The notes under the pieces were generated by a model. It saw only the letters and a program-made list of their open reading frames with translations, made no database searches and had not been told where the DNA came from. Shown in pieces: positions 48,934-58,268 of a stretch of 64,000 nucleotides of DNA (positions are counted from its first letter, which is position 1; each line of letters opens with the position of its first letter). Source of the DNA: Acetobacteraceae bacterium (GTDB taxonomy: Bacteria; Pseudomonadota; Alphaproteobacteria; Zavarziniales; Zavarziniaceae); the NCBI GenBank assembly GCA_947379865.1, contig CANCOY010000002.1, positions 10,805 to 74,804 on the forward strand, written 5' to 3'. A program made the translations under genes and the position numbers.

Positions 48934-49860
48934 CTAGGCCCCCACCCGCCCCGGGAAAAGCCGCGCCGCCAGTGGCCCACCACTGGCAAGATAGACCCCA
49001 AGAGTAACAAGACCGATGCCCAGCCAATCAGGCCCCGTCGGAACCTCGCCCAGAATGGGGATGGCGGCAAGCGCCGCAAGCGCTGGCGCCAGCGCCCCAA
49101 AGGCGGCCGCGCCCGAGGCCCCGAGAATGGCGACCGTGCGCCCATAGAGGACAAGCGACAGCACAGTCGCCAGCACACCCTGATAAAGCCCCTGCAGGAC
49201 AAGCGGGCCAAGGGGTGCTGCCAGCAATGCCGCCCCACCACTCCAGGCCAGCCACGGCAGGGTGAACCCCACCAGCGAACCGACAGACACCAGCGCGGCC
49301 GCATGAATAGGGTCAAGGCCAAAGCGGCGCATCAGCACAGTGAAACCAGCCCAACTCAAGGACGCCATCAGGAACATGGCATGGCCAAGGCCCAGCGCCC
49401 CGCCCGCCAGCGCATCCACCCCGGCAATCGCCAGGACGCCTGCCGCAATCAGGCCAAGGCCGAACAACCGTGGCCCATTGGGTCGCTCCGCCAGAAAGAC
49501 GGCGGCGAGGACGGCCACGAACAGCGGCATGACGCCTGGCATCAGCACGCCACCATGGGCCGCTGGCGCCAGATGCAGCCCCGTGGCCGCGAGAAGATTG
49601 TAAGGCGCCCCCGCCAGCGCAACCAGGCCCAGCGCCCCGCCCCAGCCGATGCGCCTGAGCGCCAGGCCACGCCGCAGCAGCACCGGCAGCAGCACGATCC
49701 CCGCCACGCCAAAGCGCAGCGCCACCAGATCTCCCACCTCCAGCCCGGTTGTTACCGCCAGCCGCGTCAGCGGCATCCACCCCGCCCAGATCAGCACGGT
49801 CGCCAGGCCATAAGCGGCACCCGGGAAATAACCGGGACGGCGGGGGACAGCAGGGGACAT
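48934..49860 (-). CDS. EamA-type DMT superfamily transporter
   Basis: 308-aa inner-membrane protein with ten helices in two EamA repeats (about residues 12-140 and 150-295); LIWAGWMPLTRLAV and LGLGHAMFLMASLSWAGFTVLMRR start the repeats. Usually metabolite or drug efflux; substrate unknown. I chose the ATG at 49860 (MSPAVPRRPGYFPG); an ATG nine codons upstream is possible. Divergent from the methyltransferase. Confidence 0.88.
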   Translation of the reverse strand: MSPAVPRRPGYFPGAAYGLATVLIWAGWMPLTRLAVTTGLEVGDLVALRFGVAGIVLLPVLLRRGLALRRIGWGGALGLVALAGAPYNLLAATGLHLAPAAHGGVLMPGVMPLFVAVLAAVFLAERPNGPRLFGLGLIAAGVLAIAGVDALAGGALGLGHAMFLMASLSWAGFTVLMRRFGLDPIHAAALVSVGSLVGFTLPWLAWSGGAALLAAPLGPLVLQGLYQGVLATVLSLVLYGRTVAILGASGAAAFGALAPALAALAAIPILGEVPTGPDWLGIGLVTLGVYLASGGPLAARLFPGRVGA

Positions 49861-50219
49861 GGGGCAAGCCTTGCGCAGGAAGGGCACGATGCGGAATACC
49901 GGCTATAGCAGATCCGGGCCACCATATCCCCCGGCCCGTCAGCCCCGCAGCCAACGCCAACGGCACGATCCCATTTCATACCAGGGGCTTAGGCGCCTAT
50001 CTCTTCGCATTATGCGACCGGGTGTATCCCACCAGTCGATTTCGGCAATCACTTGTTGCCCAATCGTCCTTGCGGGGCGTAAGAGCGATACAGGCCCCAT
50101 TCCGGCGCCGGATGAAATCTCTGGCAACCCGTCACAGTGGAGTGGTGCGCAAACGTAATGCCATACGTCTTAATTCTACTCGCCGGAATAGCCGCTCAAC
50201 ACGGATTGGAGGGTGCCAG
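49861..50219. other. Gap between divergent transporter and methyltransferase genes
   Basis: 359 nt without a convincing gene. It holds two neighbouring perfect palindromes (49990-50017) and, at its right end, the GGAGG ribosome site of the methyltransferase. Confidence 0.6.
49990..50017. repeat. Two adjacent palindromes: TAGGCGCCTA and TCGCAT-T-ATGCGA
   Basis: TAGGCGCCTA (49990-49999) and TCGCATTATGCGA (50005-50017) are both perfect dyads, 5 bp apart, in the divergent region. They look like regulator binding sites; no regulator gene is adjacent. Confidence 0.5.
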
Positions 50220-51155
50220 ATGAACCCACAGGAAGTGCGCCTCAGGCCCCTGGCCAAGAGCATTGCCGGCTATGTGGTGCCCAGCCTGCGCACCGTCCAT
50301 CATGCCAACAGCCAGAGCGTGCGGGCGGAATACGCCTATTCGGTTGCCCTCAGGCACCTCAGCCGCCTTGCCCCATGGTCTGATTTTCAGGTGCCACAAC
50401 GCATTGCCGAGTTTGGCCCGGGCGATGCCCTGGGTGTGGGGATCGCCTGCCTGCTGGCGGGCGCCACGCATTACACGGCCCTCGACGTGGAGAACCACAC
50501 CGACGCAGGTGCCAACCTGCGCATGTTCGACGCGCTGGTGGCGCTGTTCAGGGCACGCACGCCGATCCCTGACCAGGGGCTGTGCATCGCCACTGCGCCC
50601 GAGGACTGGGCCTTCCCCGCCTTCATCGAGAAGAACCTGGGCTGGACCCTGGGCGCCGGCCGTCTGAGGCGGATCCGGGCAGATATCGTCGACCAGTCGG
50701 GCAGGCTCATTGCCTTCGAGGCACCCTGGCAGGGCCGGGTTGATATTCGGCCGGGCAGCCTCGACTGGATTTTCAGCCATTCGGTGCTGGAGCATGTGGA
50801 CGACATCATCACCCTGCACCGCCTGTCGCGGGAATGGCTGGCCCATGGTGGCCTTGTCAGCCACGAGATCGACTATGGCTCTCACGACCTCACCCGGACG
50901 TGGAACGGCCACTGGACGGTCCCTGCCCCGCTCTGGCGCGTTCTGCGCGGCAAGCGGCCGTTCCTGATCAACCGCAACAGCCATCAGGACCATCTCGACG
51001 CCATGGCCTCCTTTGGCTTCCACCTGCTGGAGGAAGAACGCACCGAGCGCCCCGGCGGCCTCAGCCGCACCCGGTTCGCCCACGAATTCGCCACCATGCC
51101 CGAAATCGACGCCCGCACCGCCGTGGCCTTCGTGATCGCCAGGGCAGAGACCTGA
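50220..51155 (+). CDS. Class I SAM-dependent methyltransferase-like protein, orphan
   Basis: 311-aa protein. Rossmann-fold motif I is RIAEFGPGDALGVG (about residues 60-73) with the acidic strand-2 motif TALDVENH (about 88). A later FSHSVLEHVDD matches motif IV/V of SAM methyltransferases. The C-terminal region has NRNSHQDHLDAMASFGFHLL. Substrate unknown. GGAGG stands 7 nt before the ATG at 50220. Convergent with the Mrr gene. Confidence 0.8.
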   Translation: MNPQEVRLRPLAKSIAGYVVPSLRTVHHANSQSVRAEYAYSVALRHLSRLAPWSDFQVPQRIAEFGPGDALGVGIACLLAGATHYTALDVENHTDAGANLRMFDALVALFRARTPIPDQGLCIATAPEDWAFPAFIEKNLGWTLGAGRLRRIRADIVDQSGRLIAFEAPWQGRVDIRPGSLDWIFSHSVLEHVDDIITLHRLSREWLAHGGLVSHEIDYGSHDLTRTWNGHWTVPAPLWRVLRGKRPFLINRNSHQDHLDAMASFGFHLLEEERTERPGGLSRTRFAHEFATMPEIDARTAVAFVIARAET

Positions 51156-51175
51156 GCCGGAATTTACCCCGCCAC

Positions 51176-52093
51176 TCAGCCCTCCTCGGAAAAGAAATCC
51201 TCATCCAGCCGCTTGAACTCCAGCACCCGGCTGGACCGCACCCCCACGCCATGCTCGATCATCAGGCGGGCAAGGCGCTCGCCATCAATCAGGATGACGC
51301 GCTGGGGGATGCGGGCGGCGAATTCCACTGCCGGTGCCGAGAATGTCGAGGTGGTGACGAAAACACCTTTTGAGGCACCAAGGCCAACAAGGCTGCCGGT
51401 AAAGGCCTGCACCTCCGGCCTGCCAACGGCGCTGCCTGGCGCATAGCGCTTGGCCTGGACATAGACGCGATCGAGGCCCAGCAGGTCCTCGTTAATCACG
51501 CCGTCCACGCCACCATCACCCGACTTGCCCAACTGTTCCGCAGCGCTGCGCCTGGAACCGCCGTAACCCATGGCGACCAGAAGGTCGACGATCAGGCCCT
51601 CAAAGAAGGCCGGGCTGTTGGAAAGAACCCGCTCCAGCAATTCAAGCCCAAGGGCCGCCTGAACCGTATTATAGGCGGCTTCCACAACCTCTTCCGGCGT
51701 TGCTGATGGGGGCTCGGCGCCTGCCACCGCATCTGCGACACCTCCCTGATCATCGCGCCGGTAGAACTCCTGAAACGCCGGAATGCCTTGCAGGAAGCGG
51801 GTGTCGAGGCGCGCAGGCGGATTGCGGAGAAGTGCGCTGCCATCCGCCGAAAGGCAAAAGCGCCCCCGCCGTGGCGCCTCCAGAAAACCCGCCTTGCCAA
51901 GGTAGAACTTGGCCCAGTGAATGCGGTTATGCAGCACCCGTTGCCTGCCACTTGGCAGAACCTGCTCGCGTTCCGCGTCTGAGAGACCAAGCATTGCCGC
52001 GATCTCCTTCTCCACAAGGGGGACGGATGTTTCCCCCTTCGCAGCGATCTGAAGCACAGGCAGCATAAGTGACTGATAATCAGGGATGGGCAT
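51176..52093 (-). CDS. Mrr-type restriction endonuclease
   Basis: 305-aa type IV-like endonuclease that cuts methylated DNA. The N-terminal winged-helix Mrr_N domain (MPIPDYQSLMLPVLQIAAKG...) reads like Mrr itself. The C-terminal PD-(D/E)xK nuclease domain has GKSGDGGVDGVINEDLLGLD and VYVQAKRY (QxK variant of the second half of the site). No methyltransferase partner is nearby, consistent with a methylation-dependent enzyme. I chose the ATG at 52093. It follows tRNA-His on the same strand. Confidence 0.9.
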   Translation of the reverse strand: MPIPDYQSLMLPVLQIAAKGETSVPLVEKEIAAMLGLSDAEREQVLPSGRQRVLHNRIHWAKFYLGKAGFLEAPRRGRFCLSADGSALLRNPPARLDTRFLQGIPAFQEFYRRDDQGGVADAVAGAEPPSATPEEVVEAAYNTVQAALGLELLERVLSNSPAFFEGLIVDLLVAMGYGGSRRSAAEQLGKSGDGGVDGVINEDLLGLDRVYVQAKRYAPGSAVGRPEVQAFTGSLVGLGASKGVFVTTSTFSAPAVEFAARIPQRVILIDGERLARLMIEHGVGVRSSRVLEFKRLDEDFFSEEG

Positions 52094-52271
52094 GGTTCCA
52101 CACGGGGCTGCTTCGCACCCTGACCATGACAACAAAAGATTGATGCGCCCCTAATGGGCCCAGGCCCAGGCGTGTCGCTGGCGCCGCTCTGCCGGGGCGC
52201 TTTGCATTGAATGAGGCCACAAGCAGATGCCGGCGCATCTCGGACACTGAATGCCCGGGGCACATGAAATC

Positions 52272-52304
52272 GGTTCGGCCCGCCCCGAAGGGCAGGCCGG
52301 AACC
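52272..52304 (-). terminator. Stem-loop after tRNA-His
   Basis: Long imperfect stem: GGTTC with GAACC outside and GCCC with GGGC inside around a CGAA loop, 22 nt after the tRNA 3' end. No strong T-run. Probably ends the tRNA transcript. Confidence 0.5.
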
Positions 52305-52325
52305 AAACGATTTGTTCAGAGAAAG

Positions 52326-52402
52326 TGGGGCGAGTGACCGGGATCGAACCGGCGACCTCTAGAGCCACAACCTAGCGCTCTAACCAACTGAGCTACACCC
52401 GC
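52326..52402 (-). tRNA. tRNA-His (anticodon GTG)
   Basis: Cloverleaf with encoded CCA. Acceptor GCGGGTG/CACTCGC, D-arm GCTCAGTTGGTTAGAGC, anticodon stem CTAGG/TCTAG with loop TTGTGGC (GTG), T-loop TTCGATC, discriminator C73. The base before the acceptor is G (52403), the G-1 that pairs C73 in tRNA-His. Confidence 0.97.
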
Positions 52403-52440
52403 CGCAGAGCGCATCTTCTAGACCCGCCGCCTTGGTCGCG

Positions 52441-53655
52441 TCAAGCATCACGCGGCAGATTGGCGGGGGCCTGCCCGAGGGCGGCTGTCCAGCGGCCGAG
52501 GCGGGCCAGGGCCTCGTCCAGCACGCTGTCCTGCTTGCAGAAGCAGAAGCGCACCAGGTCTCGCGGCGCATCCGTCCCATCATAGAAGGCGCTGACCGGC
52601 ACCACGGCGACGCCCGCCTCCACCGTGAGGCGGCGGGCAAAGCTGGCGTCGTCGGACACGGCATCAAGATGGCGGAAGCCGGCGGCCAGGAAATAGGTGC
52701 CCCCGGCCGGCAGCACATCAAAGCCAAGGGCCGCCAGACCCAAGGCGAGGCGGTCGCGCTTGGCTGCCAGTTCTGTGGCAATGCCTGAAAAATAGGCATC
52801 TTCCTTGGTCAGGCCCAGAGCGACGCCTGCCTGCAAAGCGGGCGGCGTGGTGAAGGTGAGATACTGGTGCGCCTTGGCCACCAGCCGGATCAGCTCTGCC
52901 GGGCCAGAGAGATAGCCCACCTTCCAGCCGGTAAGTGAAAAGGTCTTGCCCGCCGAGCCCACGCGAATCGTCCGCCCCCGCCCCTTGGGGTGCTGGAGGG
53001 GGCTGATGTGGGGGCGGCCGTCGAAAACCAGATGCTCATAGACCTCGTCCGCCAGGATGATGGCGTCGTAATGGGCGGCCAGGTCCACCACCGCGTTGAT
53101 TTCGTCCGCAGTGAACACCTTGCCCACGGGGTTGAGGGGGGTGTTGAGCAAGACGAGCTTGGTCAGCGGCGAAAAAGCGCGCGCCAGGGCCTCGGCAGGA
53201 ATCGACCAGTCAGCATGGGCTGCATCGGGCGGGGCGAGGCGAACCAGTTTCGGCACGGCGCCAGCCAGGCGCACGATGGGCAGGTACGAATCATAAAGTG
53301 GCTCGAACAGCACCACCTCGTCGCCGGGCTCAAGAAAAGCCAGCAGGGCCGCCGTTAGCGCCTCGGTCGCCCCTGAGGTGACAAGGACTTCCCGCGTCCA
53401 GTCGAGATCTATGCCCAGAAAGCGGCGGTCATGGTCGGCCACGGCCTGGCGCAAGGCGGGCAGGCCCATCATGGGCGGATATTGGTTGGGGCCATCCATC
53501 AGGGCGCGGGCGGCGGCGGCACGCACATCCTCTGGTCCGTCCGTATCGGGAAAGCCCTGGCCAAGGTTGATGGCCTGATGTTCCTGCGCCAGGGCGGACA
53601 TGACGGTGAAAATGGTTGTGCCAAGGCCCCCCAGCACATGATTTGATGACTTCAT
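52441..53655 (-). CDS. Pyridoxal-phosphate aminotransferase (methionine/kynurenine aminotransferase type)
   Basis: Fold-type I class I/II aminotransferase (404 aa). The PLP lysine is in GSAGKTFSLTGWKVGYL; other markers are INLGQGFPDTDGP, VTSGATEALTAALLAFL, LNTPLNPVGKVF and IILADEVYEHLVFDG. The GQGFPD start and FTTPPALQAG resemble YbdL (methionine aminotransferase) and kynurenine aminotransferases. I chose the ATG at 53655 with AAAGGAG 5 nt before it. Divergent from glnB. Confidence 0.9.
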   Translation of the reverse strand: MKSSNHVLGGLGTTIFTVMSALAQEHQAINLGQGFPDTDGPEDVRAAAARALMDGPNQYPPMMGLPALRQAVADHDRRFLGIDLDWTREVLVTSGATEALTAALLAFLEPGDEVVLFEPLYDSYLPIVRLAGAVPKLVRLAPPDAAHADWSIPAEALARAFSPLTKLVLLNTPLNPVGKVFTADEINAVVDLAAHYDAIILADEVYEHLVFDGRPHISPLQHPKGRGRTIRVGSAGKTFSLTGWKVGYLSGPAELIRLVAKAHQYLTFTTPPALQAGVALGLTKEDAYFSGIATELAAKRDRLALGLAALGFDVLPAGGTYFLAAGFRHLDAVSDDASFARRLTVEAGVAVVPVSAFYDGTDAPRDLVRFCFCKQDSVLDEALARLGRWTAALGQAPANLPRDA

Positions 53656-53698
53656 CCCCGCTCCTTTGGCCACATGCAGGCATCTTTATGCTCGATAA

Positions 53699-54196
<498 letters not shown>

Positions 54197-54249
54197 TCGG
54201 GAACCATTCCAAAGCTGCCAGACCAACACAAAATAAGCGGGACACGACA

Positions 54250-55659
54250 ATGACCGATGTTAAGAAGATCCTCGAGACCATCCGCGAGGAAGACGTAAAG
54301 TACGTTGATCTGCGCTTTACGGATTTTCGCGGCAAGTGGCACCATCTTGCCATGGACGTCAGCTGCGTTGACGAGGACATGTTCGCCGATGGCGTGATGT
54401 TCGACGGCTCGTCGATCGCGGGCTGGAAGGAAATCAACGAATCCGACATGACGCTGATGCCGGACCTGTCGTCGGCCGTGATGGATCCGTTTGCCGCCCA
54501 GAAGCAGCTGATCATCAATTGCGACGTGCTCGACCCGCTGACGGGCGAGGGCTATAGCCGCGATCCGCGCTCCACCGCCAAGCGCGCCGAAGCCTATCTG
54601 AAGTTCAGCGGCCTGGGCGACACCGCCTATTTCGGCCCGGAACCCGAGTTCTTCGTGTTCGACGACGTGAAGTTCGACGTGCAGATGCACAAGGTCAGCT
54701 TCCAGATCGATGACGTCGAAGGCCCCTATAACACGGGCAAGGAATACGAAGGCGGCAACACCGGCCATCGTCCGTCGGTGAAGGGCGGCTATTTCCCCGT
54801 TCCCCCGGTTGATTCGGGCACGGACCTGCGCGCCGAGATGCTCTCCACCATGGCCGACATGGGCCTGCCGGTTGAGAAGCACCACCACGAGGTGGCCGCC
54901 AGCCAGCACGAGCTCGGCATCAAGTTCTCGACCCTGCTGAAGACCGCCGATTTCGTCCAGACCTACAAGTACGTGGTCCAGAACGTCGCCCATGCCTATG
55001 GCAAGACCGCGACCTTCATGCCGAAGCCCATCAAGGGCGACAATGGCTCGGGCATGCACGTGCACCAGTCGATCTGGAAGGACGGCCGTCCGCTGTTCGC
55101 TGGTGACAAGTACGCCGGCCTCAGCGACATGGCGCTGTACTACATCGGCGGCATCATCAAGCACGCGAAGGCCATCAACGCCTTCACGAACCCGACGACC
55201 AACAGCTACAAGCGCCTGATCCCCGGCTTCGAGGCCCCCGTGCTGCTCGCCTATTCGGCGCGCAACCGTTCGGCTTCCTGCCGTATTCCGTTCTCGAACA
55301 GCCCGAAGGGCAAGCGCGTTGAAGTGCGCTTCCCCGATCCGCTGGCCAACCCCTATCTTGGCTTCTCGGCCATGATGATGGCCGGCCTCGATGGCATCCA
55401 GAACAAGATCCACCCCGGCGATGCCATGGACAAGGACCTCTACGCCCTTCCCCCGGAAGAGCTGAAGCATGTCCCGACCGTCTGCGGCTCGCTGCGTGAG
55501 GCGCTTGAGGCGCTGGACGCCGACCGCGAGTTCCTCAAGAAGGGCGACGTGTTCCCCGACGATCTGATCGACGGTTACATCGCCCTGAAGTGGAATGAGG
55601 TCTATGCCGTTGAGCATACGCCGCATCCGGTTGAATACGCGATGTACTACAGCTCCTGA
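54250..55659 (+). CDS. glnA: Glutamine synthetase, type I
   Basis: ATP-dependent ammonia assimilation, dodecamer (469 aa). Motifs: [69 protein letters not shown] and [10 protein letters not shown]. The adenylylation loop has Tyr398 ([12 protein letters not shown]), so activity should be adjusted by the GlnE adenylyltransferase under PII control. Codon use is notably uniform, as expected for a highly expressed gene. A strong terminator follows. Confidence 0.98.
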   Translation: MTDVKKILETIREEDVKYVDLRFTDFRGKWHHLAMDVSCVDEDMFADGVMFDGSSIAGWKEINESDMTLMPDLSSAVMDPFAAQKQLIINCDVLDPLTGEGYSRDPRSTAKRAEAYLKFSGLGDTAYFGPEPEFFVFDDVKFDVQMHKVSFQIDDVEGPYNTGKEYEGGNTGHRPSVKGGYFPVPPVDSGTDLRAEMLSTMADMGLPVEKHHHEVAASQHELGIKFSTLLKTADFVQTYKYVVQNVAHAYGKTATFMPKPIKGDNGSGMHVHQSIWKDGRPLFAGDKYAGLSDMALYYIGGIIKHAKAINAFTNPTTNSYKRLIPGFEAPVLLAYSARNRSASCRIPFSNSPKGKRVEVRFPDPLANPYLGFSAMMMAGLDGIQNKIHPGDAMDKDLYALPPEELKHVPTVCGSLREALEALDADREFLKKGDVFPDDLIDGYIALKWNEVYAVEHTPHPVEYAMYYSS

Positions 55660-55682
55660 ACCCTGGCTTCAGGTTCAGCAAA

Positions 55683-55714
55683 GGCCCCGCCGGGAAACTG
55701 GCGGGGCTTTTTTT
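55683..55714 (+). terminator. Rho-independent terminator after glnA
   Basis: GCCCCGCC / GGCGGGGC, an 8-bp GC stem with an 8-nt loop, followed by seven T. It starts 24 nt after the glnA stop. Confidence 0.93.
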
Positions 55715-55794
55715 GCCCGAGGGCCACATGCAAAAGATGTTTGCGTGACGCGCGGATCCCGTCATAGTTGAGCCTCGTGATCCTTGAGGTTCAG

Positions 55795-56832
55795 ATGATC
55801 CGGAGCCTTTGCGCCCTTAGCCTGGCGCTCTTGGTGTCGGCCTGTACGAGCGCCACGGTCTATGACCGGCTGCTGGAAGTGGACGACGAGACGGCGGCAG
55901 AATTGCACGCCAGCATGCTGGTGATCGCCCCCAGTGAAGTGCCCCGTGGCTCCCGTTACATGGGGCCGCTGCAGGGGCTTTCCTGCATGCGCACCTTCTT
56001 CAGCCGCCCGCCAACCGAAAAAGCGGCAATTGACCGGCTGCTCTACAAGACACGCCTGGAGGGCGGCAACGCCATAACCAACGTACTTTGCGGTCGGGAA
56101 CGGCTGTTCGACAAAGCTGTGGAGGGTTGCCTCGCCTCGATCATGTGCGATGGGACCGCCCTGCGCGTGGCCGCAGAACTGGTCGCACCCGAAAAACACT
56201 CCCCAGGCGGCACGGGGAGCGGGTTCTTTGTTAACAGCCGGGGCGATGTGGTTACCAATTCCCACGTGATCTCGAACTGTAGCGCCGTCAAAGTTCAGGT
56301 CCATGAAGGCGCCTGGTATCCGGCCGAGGTGCGGGCCAACGACCGGGACAATGACCTGGCGGTGCTCGGCGTTGCCGTGACGCCAGGGCGGATCGCCACC
56401 TTCCAGACCAAACCCGCCTATCGGCAGGGGGACGATGTGGTGACCTTTGGCTTTCCCGTGCCAGACCTTCTGTCATCCACGGGAAACCTGACGACGGGGT
56501 CGATCAGCGCCCTGTCGCTTAATGAAAACGTCAATTACCTGCAGATCACCGCGCCCATCCAGCCCGGCAACAGCGGCGGGCCCATGGCAGACCGGACAGG
56601 AAGTGTGATCGGCGTGACGTCAAGGCGATATGACAGCACGGCAACGTTCGCTGCCAGCGGCGTCTCGATCCAGAATGCGAGCTTTGCCATCAAGGATACC
56701 GTGGTCCGGACTTTCCTTGCCACCCATGAGGTGCCCGTAACCCTGGAAGACCGCACCATCCCCCTGGCAACCAGCGAAATCGCCGACCAGATGAAGCAGA
56801 TGGCTGTCTTCGTCGAGTGCAAGGGATACTGA
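55795..56832 (+). CDS. Lipoprotein fusing an RcsF-like domain to a trypsin-like (HtrA-type) serine protease
   Basis: 345-aa protein. Residues 1-17 form a lipoprotein signal (lipobox VSAC, Cys17). Residues about 55-130 look like RcsF: Cys64, 99, 112 and 118, with EGGNAITNVLC and ASIMCDGTAL; the first-to-second (35) and third-to-fourth (6) spacings equal those of E. coli RcsF. Residues about 138-300 are an S1C-type protease with triad His157 (VVTNSHVIS), Asp187 (NDLAVLG) and Ser260 (QPGNSGGPM). No PDZ domain follows. GAGG lies 5 nt before the ATG at 55795. Probably an outer- or inner-membrane-anchored periplasmic envelope-stress protease (inference). Confidence 0.8.
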   Translation: MIRSLCALSLALLVSACTSATVYDRLLEVDDETAAELHASMLVIAPSEVPRGSRYMGPLQGLSCMRTFFSRPPTEKAAIDRLLYKTRLEGGNAITNVLCGRERLFDKAVEGCLASIMCDGTALRVAAELVAPEKHSPGGTGSGFFVNSRGDVVTNSHVISNCSAVKVQVHEGAWYPAEVRANDRDNDLAVLGVAVTPGRIATFQTKPAYRQGDDVVTFGFPVPDLLSSTGNLTTGSISALSLNENVNYLQITAPIQPGNSGGPMADRTGSVIGVTSRRYDSTATFAASGVSIQNASFAIKDTVVRTFLATHEVPVTLEDRTIPLATSEIADQMKQMAVFVECKGY

Positions 56833-56845
56833 CACCCTTTTCACC

Positions 56846-56875
56846 TTGACGTCCCAACCGAACGATCGGTACATT
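56846..56875 (+). promoter_or_regulatory. Promoter with palindromic operator for the GST-tetR operon
   Basis: TTGACG (56846-56851), an 18-nt spacer and TACATT (56870-56875) form a good sigma-70-type promoter. The spacer contains ACCGA-ACGA-TCGGT (56857-56870), a near-perfect 14-bp dyad typical of TetR operators. Binding there would block RNA polymerase; the tetR gene downstream is the obvious candidate (inference). Confidence 0.7.
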
Positions 56876-56902
56876 ATTTCGCAGATGCGAGATGAGGCTG
56901 CC

Positions 56903-57679
56903 ATGATCGAGCTGTACGACTTTGAACTCTTCGCCAGCCCGGCCAAGGTTCGCCTGCATCTGGCCGAAAAGGGCCTGAACTGGACCCGCCGGCGGGTGGA
57001 TATCACCAATCTCGACCACAAGCGCGAGGCCTATCTGGCCCTCAACCCCGCCGGTCTGGTGCCCACCCTGCGCCATGACGAGGCGCTGCTGGTGGAGGCC
57101 GATGTCATCATGGAATATATCGAGGACACATTCCCCGGCCCCATCCTGCGCCCGGCCGACACTTATGAGCGGGCGTGGATGCGCCTGTGGCTGAAGACCA
57201 TCGAGCAGATGCACGACGCTTACAGCATCACCTTCCAGGACCAGATTGCCCTGCCGATGCACCGCCGCCGCCATCCGGAGGAGCGCCACGCCCTGCTCTC
57301 CAGCCTGCCCGACCCCTTTGAGGCCCTGCGCATCGAACGCTGGATGGACACCGACATTGCAGGGGCCGATGTGGAGCGGGCGCTGGGCACCATCGATTCC
57401 GTGTTCGACCAGATGGAAGGCCAGCTTGCCGACACCACCTGGTTGACGGGGGAAACCTTCAGCCTGGCGGACCTTGCGATGCTGCCCTATGTGGATACGC
57501 CCCTGCACCTTGTCTCGGCCCTGTGGTACCAGCGCAAGCCCGGCATTGCCCACTGGCTGGCGCGCATGCGGGCGCGGCCCAGCTATGATGCTGCGATCAC
57601 GGCCTTCCCGCCCTCAGCCGAAGGGCTGGAGGCCATTGCGCTCGCCAGCGCCGGCGGCGGTCGCCGGGCAGCCGCCTGA
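56903..57679 (+). CDS. Glutathione S-transferase family protein
   Basis: 258-aa protein with an N-terminal thioredoxin-like domain (IELYDFELFASPAKVRLHLAEKGLNW, LNPAGLVPTL, EADVIMEYIEDTFPG) and an all-helical C-terminal domain with TWLTGETFSLADLAMLPYVD. Ser/Pro near residue 12 (SPAKVR) is the likely glutathione-activating position. I chose the ATG at 56903 with GAGG 5 nt upstream. The tetR gene follows 12 nt after, suggesting substrate-induced detoxification. Confidence 0.88.
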   Translation: MIELYDFELFASPAKVRLHLAEKGLNWTRRRVDITNLDHKREAYLALNPAGLVPTLRHDEALLVEADVIMEYIEDTFPGPILRPADTYERAWMRLWLKTIEQMHDAYSITFQDQIALPMHRRRHPEERHALLSSLPDPFEALRIERWMDTDIAGADVERALGTIDSVFDQMEGQLADTTWLTGETFSLADLAMLPYVDTPLHLVSALWYQRKPGIAHWLARMRARPSYDAAITAFPPSAEGLEAIALASAGGGRRAAA

Positions 57680-57691
57680 GGGGGTGGGACC

Positions 57692-58261
57692 ATGGCCCTG
57701 CACCCCACGGGCCCACGCGGGCGCGACGGCATTCTTGCCGCCATCGAGACCGAATTGCGGGGGCGCGGCTATGACGGCGCCTCCATGGCCGACCTTTCCG
57801 AGGCAACCGGGCTGGGCAAGTCCTCGCTCTATCATCACTTTCCCGGCGGCAAACCCCAGATGGTGGCGGCCTGTGCCGAAGCCGTGCAGGCGCGGCTGGC
57901 GGCGCGGCTGGCGGCGGTGACCTGTGTCAGCTGCCCACACGAAAAACTGGTGGCCCTGTTTGGTGCCTTCAATGCCTATTTCGAGGGCGGCACGCGCATG
58001 TGCCTGATGACCCTGATGGCGACCTCCAGCGCAGCCGAGGCACTGCGCCCCGTGCTGGCCAGCAACATTGCCGCGACCATCGCCACCATTGCCGCCATCG
58101 TGACCGAGGGCGGGATAGACCCCACCCTTGCCCGCCAGCGCGCCGAAGAAGCCTTTGCGCAGGTACAGGGCGCCGTGCTGATGGGCCAGGCAACCGGCAA
58201 TACCGACCTGTTCCGTCGCCTTGTAGATGGCCTGCCGCAGGGCCTGCTTAAGCCCGTATAG
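57692..58261 (+). CDS. TetR/AcrR family transcriptional regulator
   Basis: 189-aa repressor. The N-terminal helix-turn-helix is typical: ILAAIETELRGRGYDGASMADLSEATGLGKSSLYHHFPGG (quoted in part; GLGKSSLYHHF is the recognition helix). The C-terminal ligand domain resembles the LmrA/YxaF-type group (GGTRMCLMTLMATSS). A GGGGGTGGGA tract precedes the ATG. It probably represses its own operon through the dyad at 56857-56870. Confidence 0.92.
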   Translation: MALHPTGPRGRDGILAAIETELRGRGYDGASMADLSEATGLGKSSLYHHFPGGKPQMVAACAEAVQARLAARLAAVTCVSCPHEKLVALFGAFNAYFEGGTRMCLMTLMATSSAAEALRPVLASNIAATIATIAAIVTEGGIDPTLARQRAEEAFAQVQGAVLMGQATGNTDLFRRLVDGLPQGLLKPV

Positions 58262-58268
58262 GGCCTTC

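Noticed and set aside
49749..50219. N-terminal extension of the methyltransferase
   Set aside because: The extension overlaps the divergent transporter gene and is Arg/Pro-rich; the ATG at 50220 has a strong GGAGG site.
51176..52402. Genomic island bounded by att repeats at tRNA-His
   Set aside because: No second copy of the tRNA 3' end and no integrase were found in the window; only the Mrr gene is adjacent.
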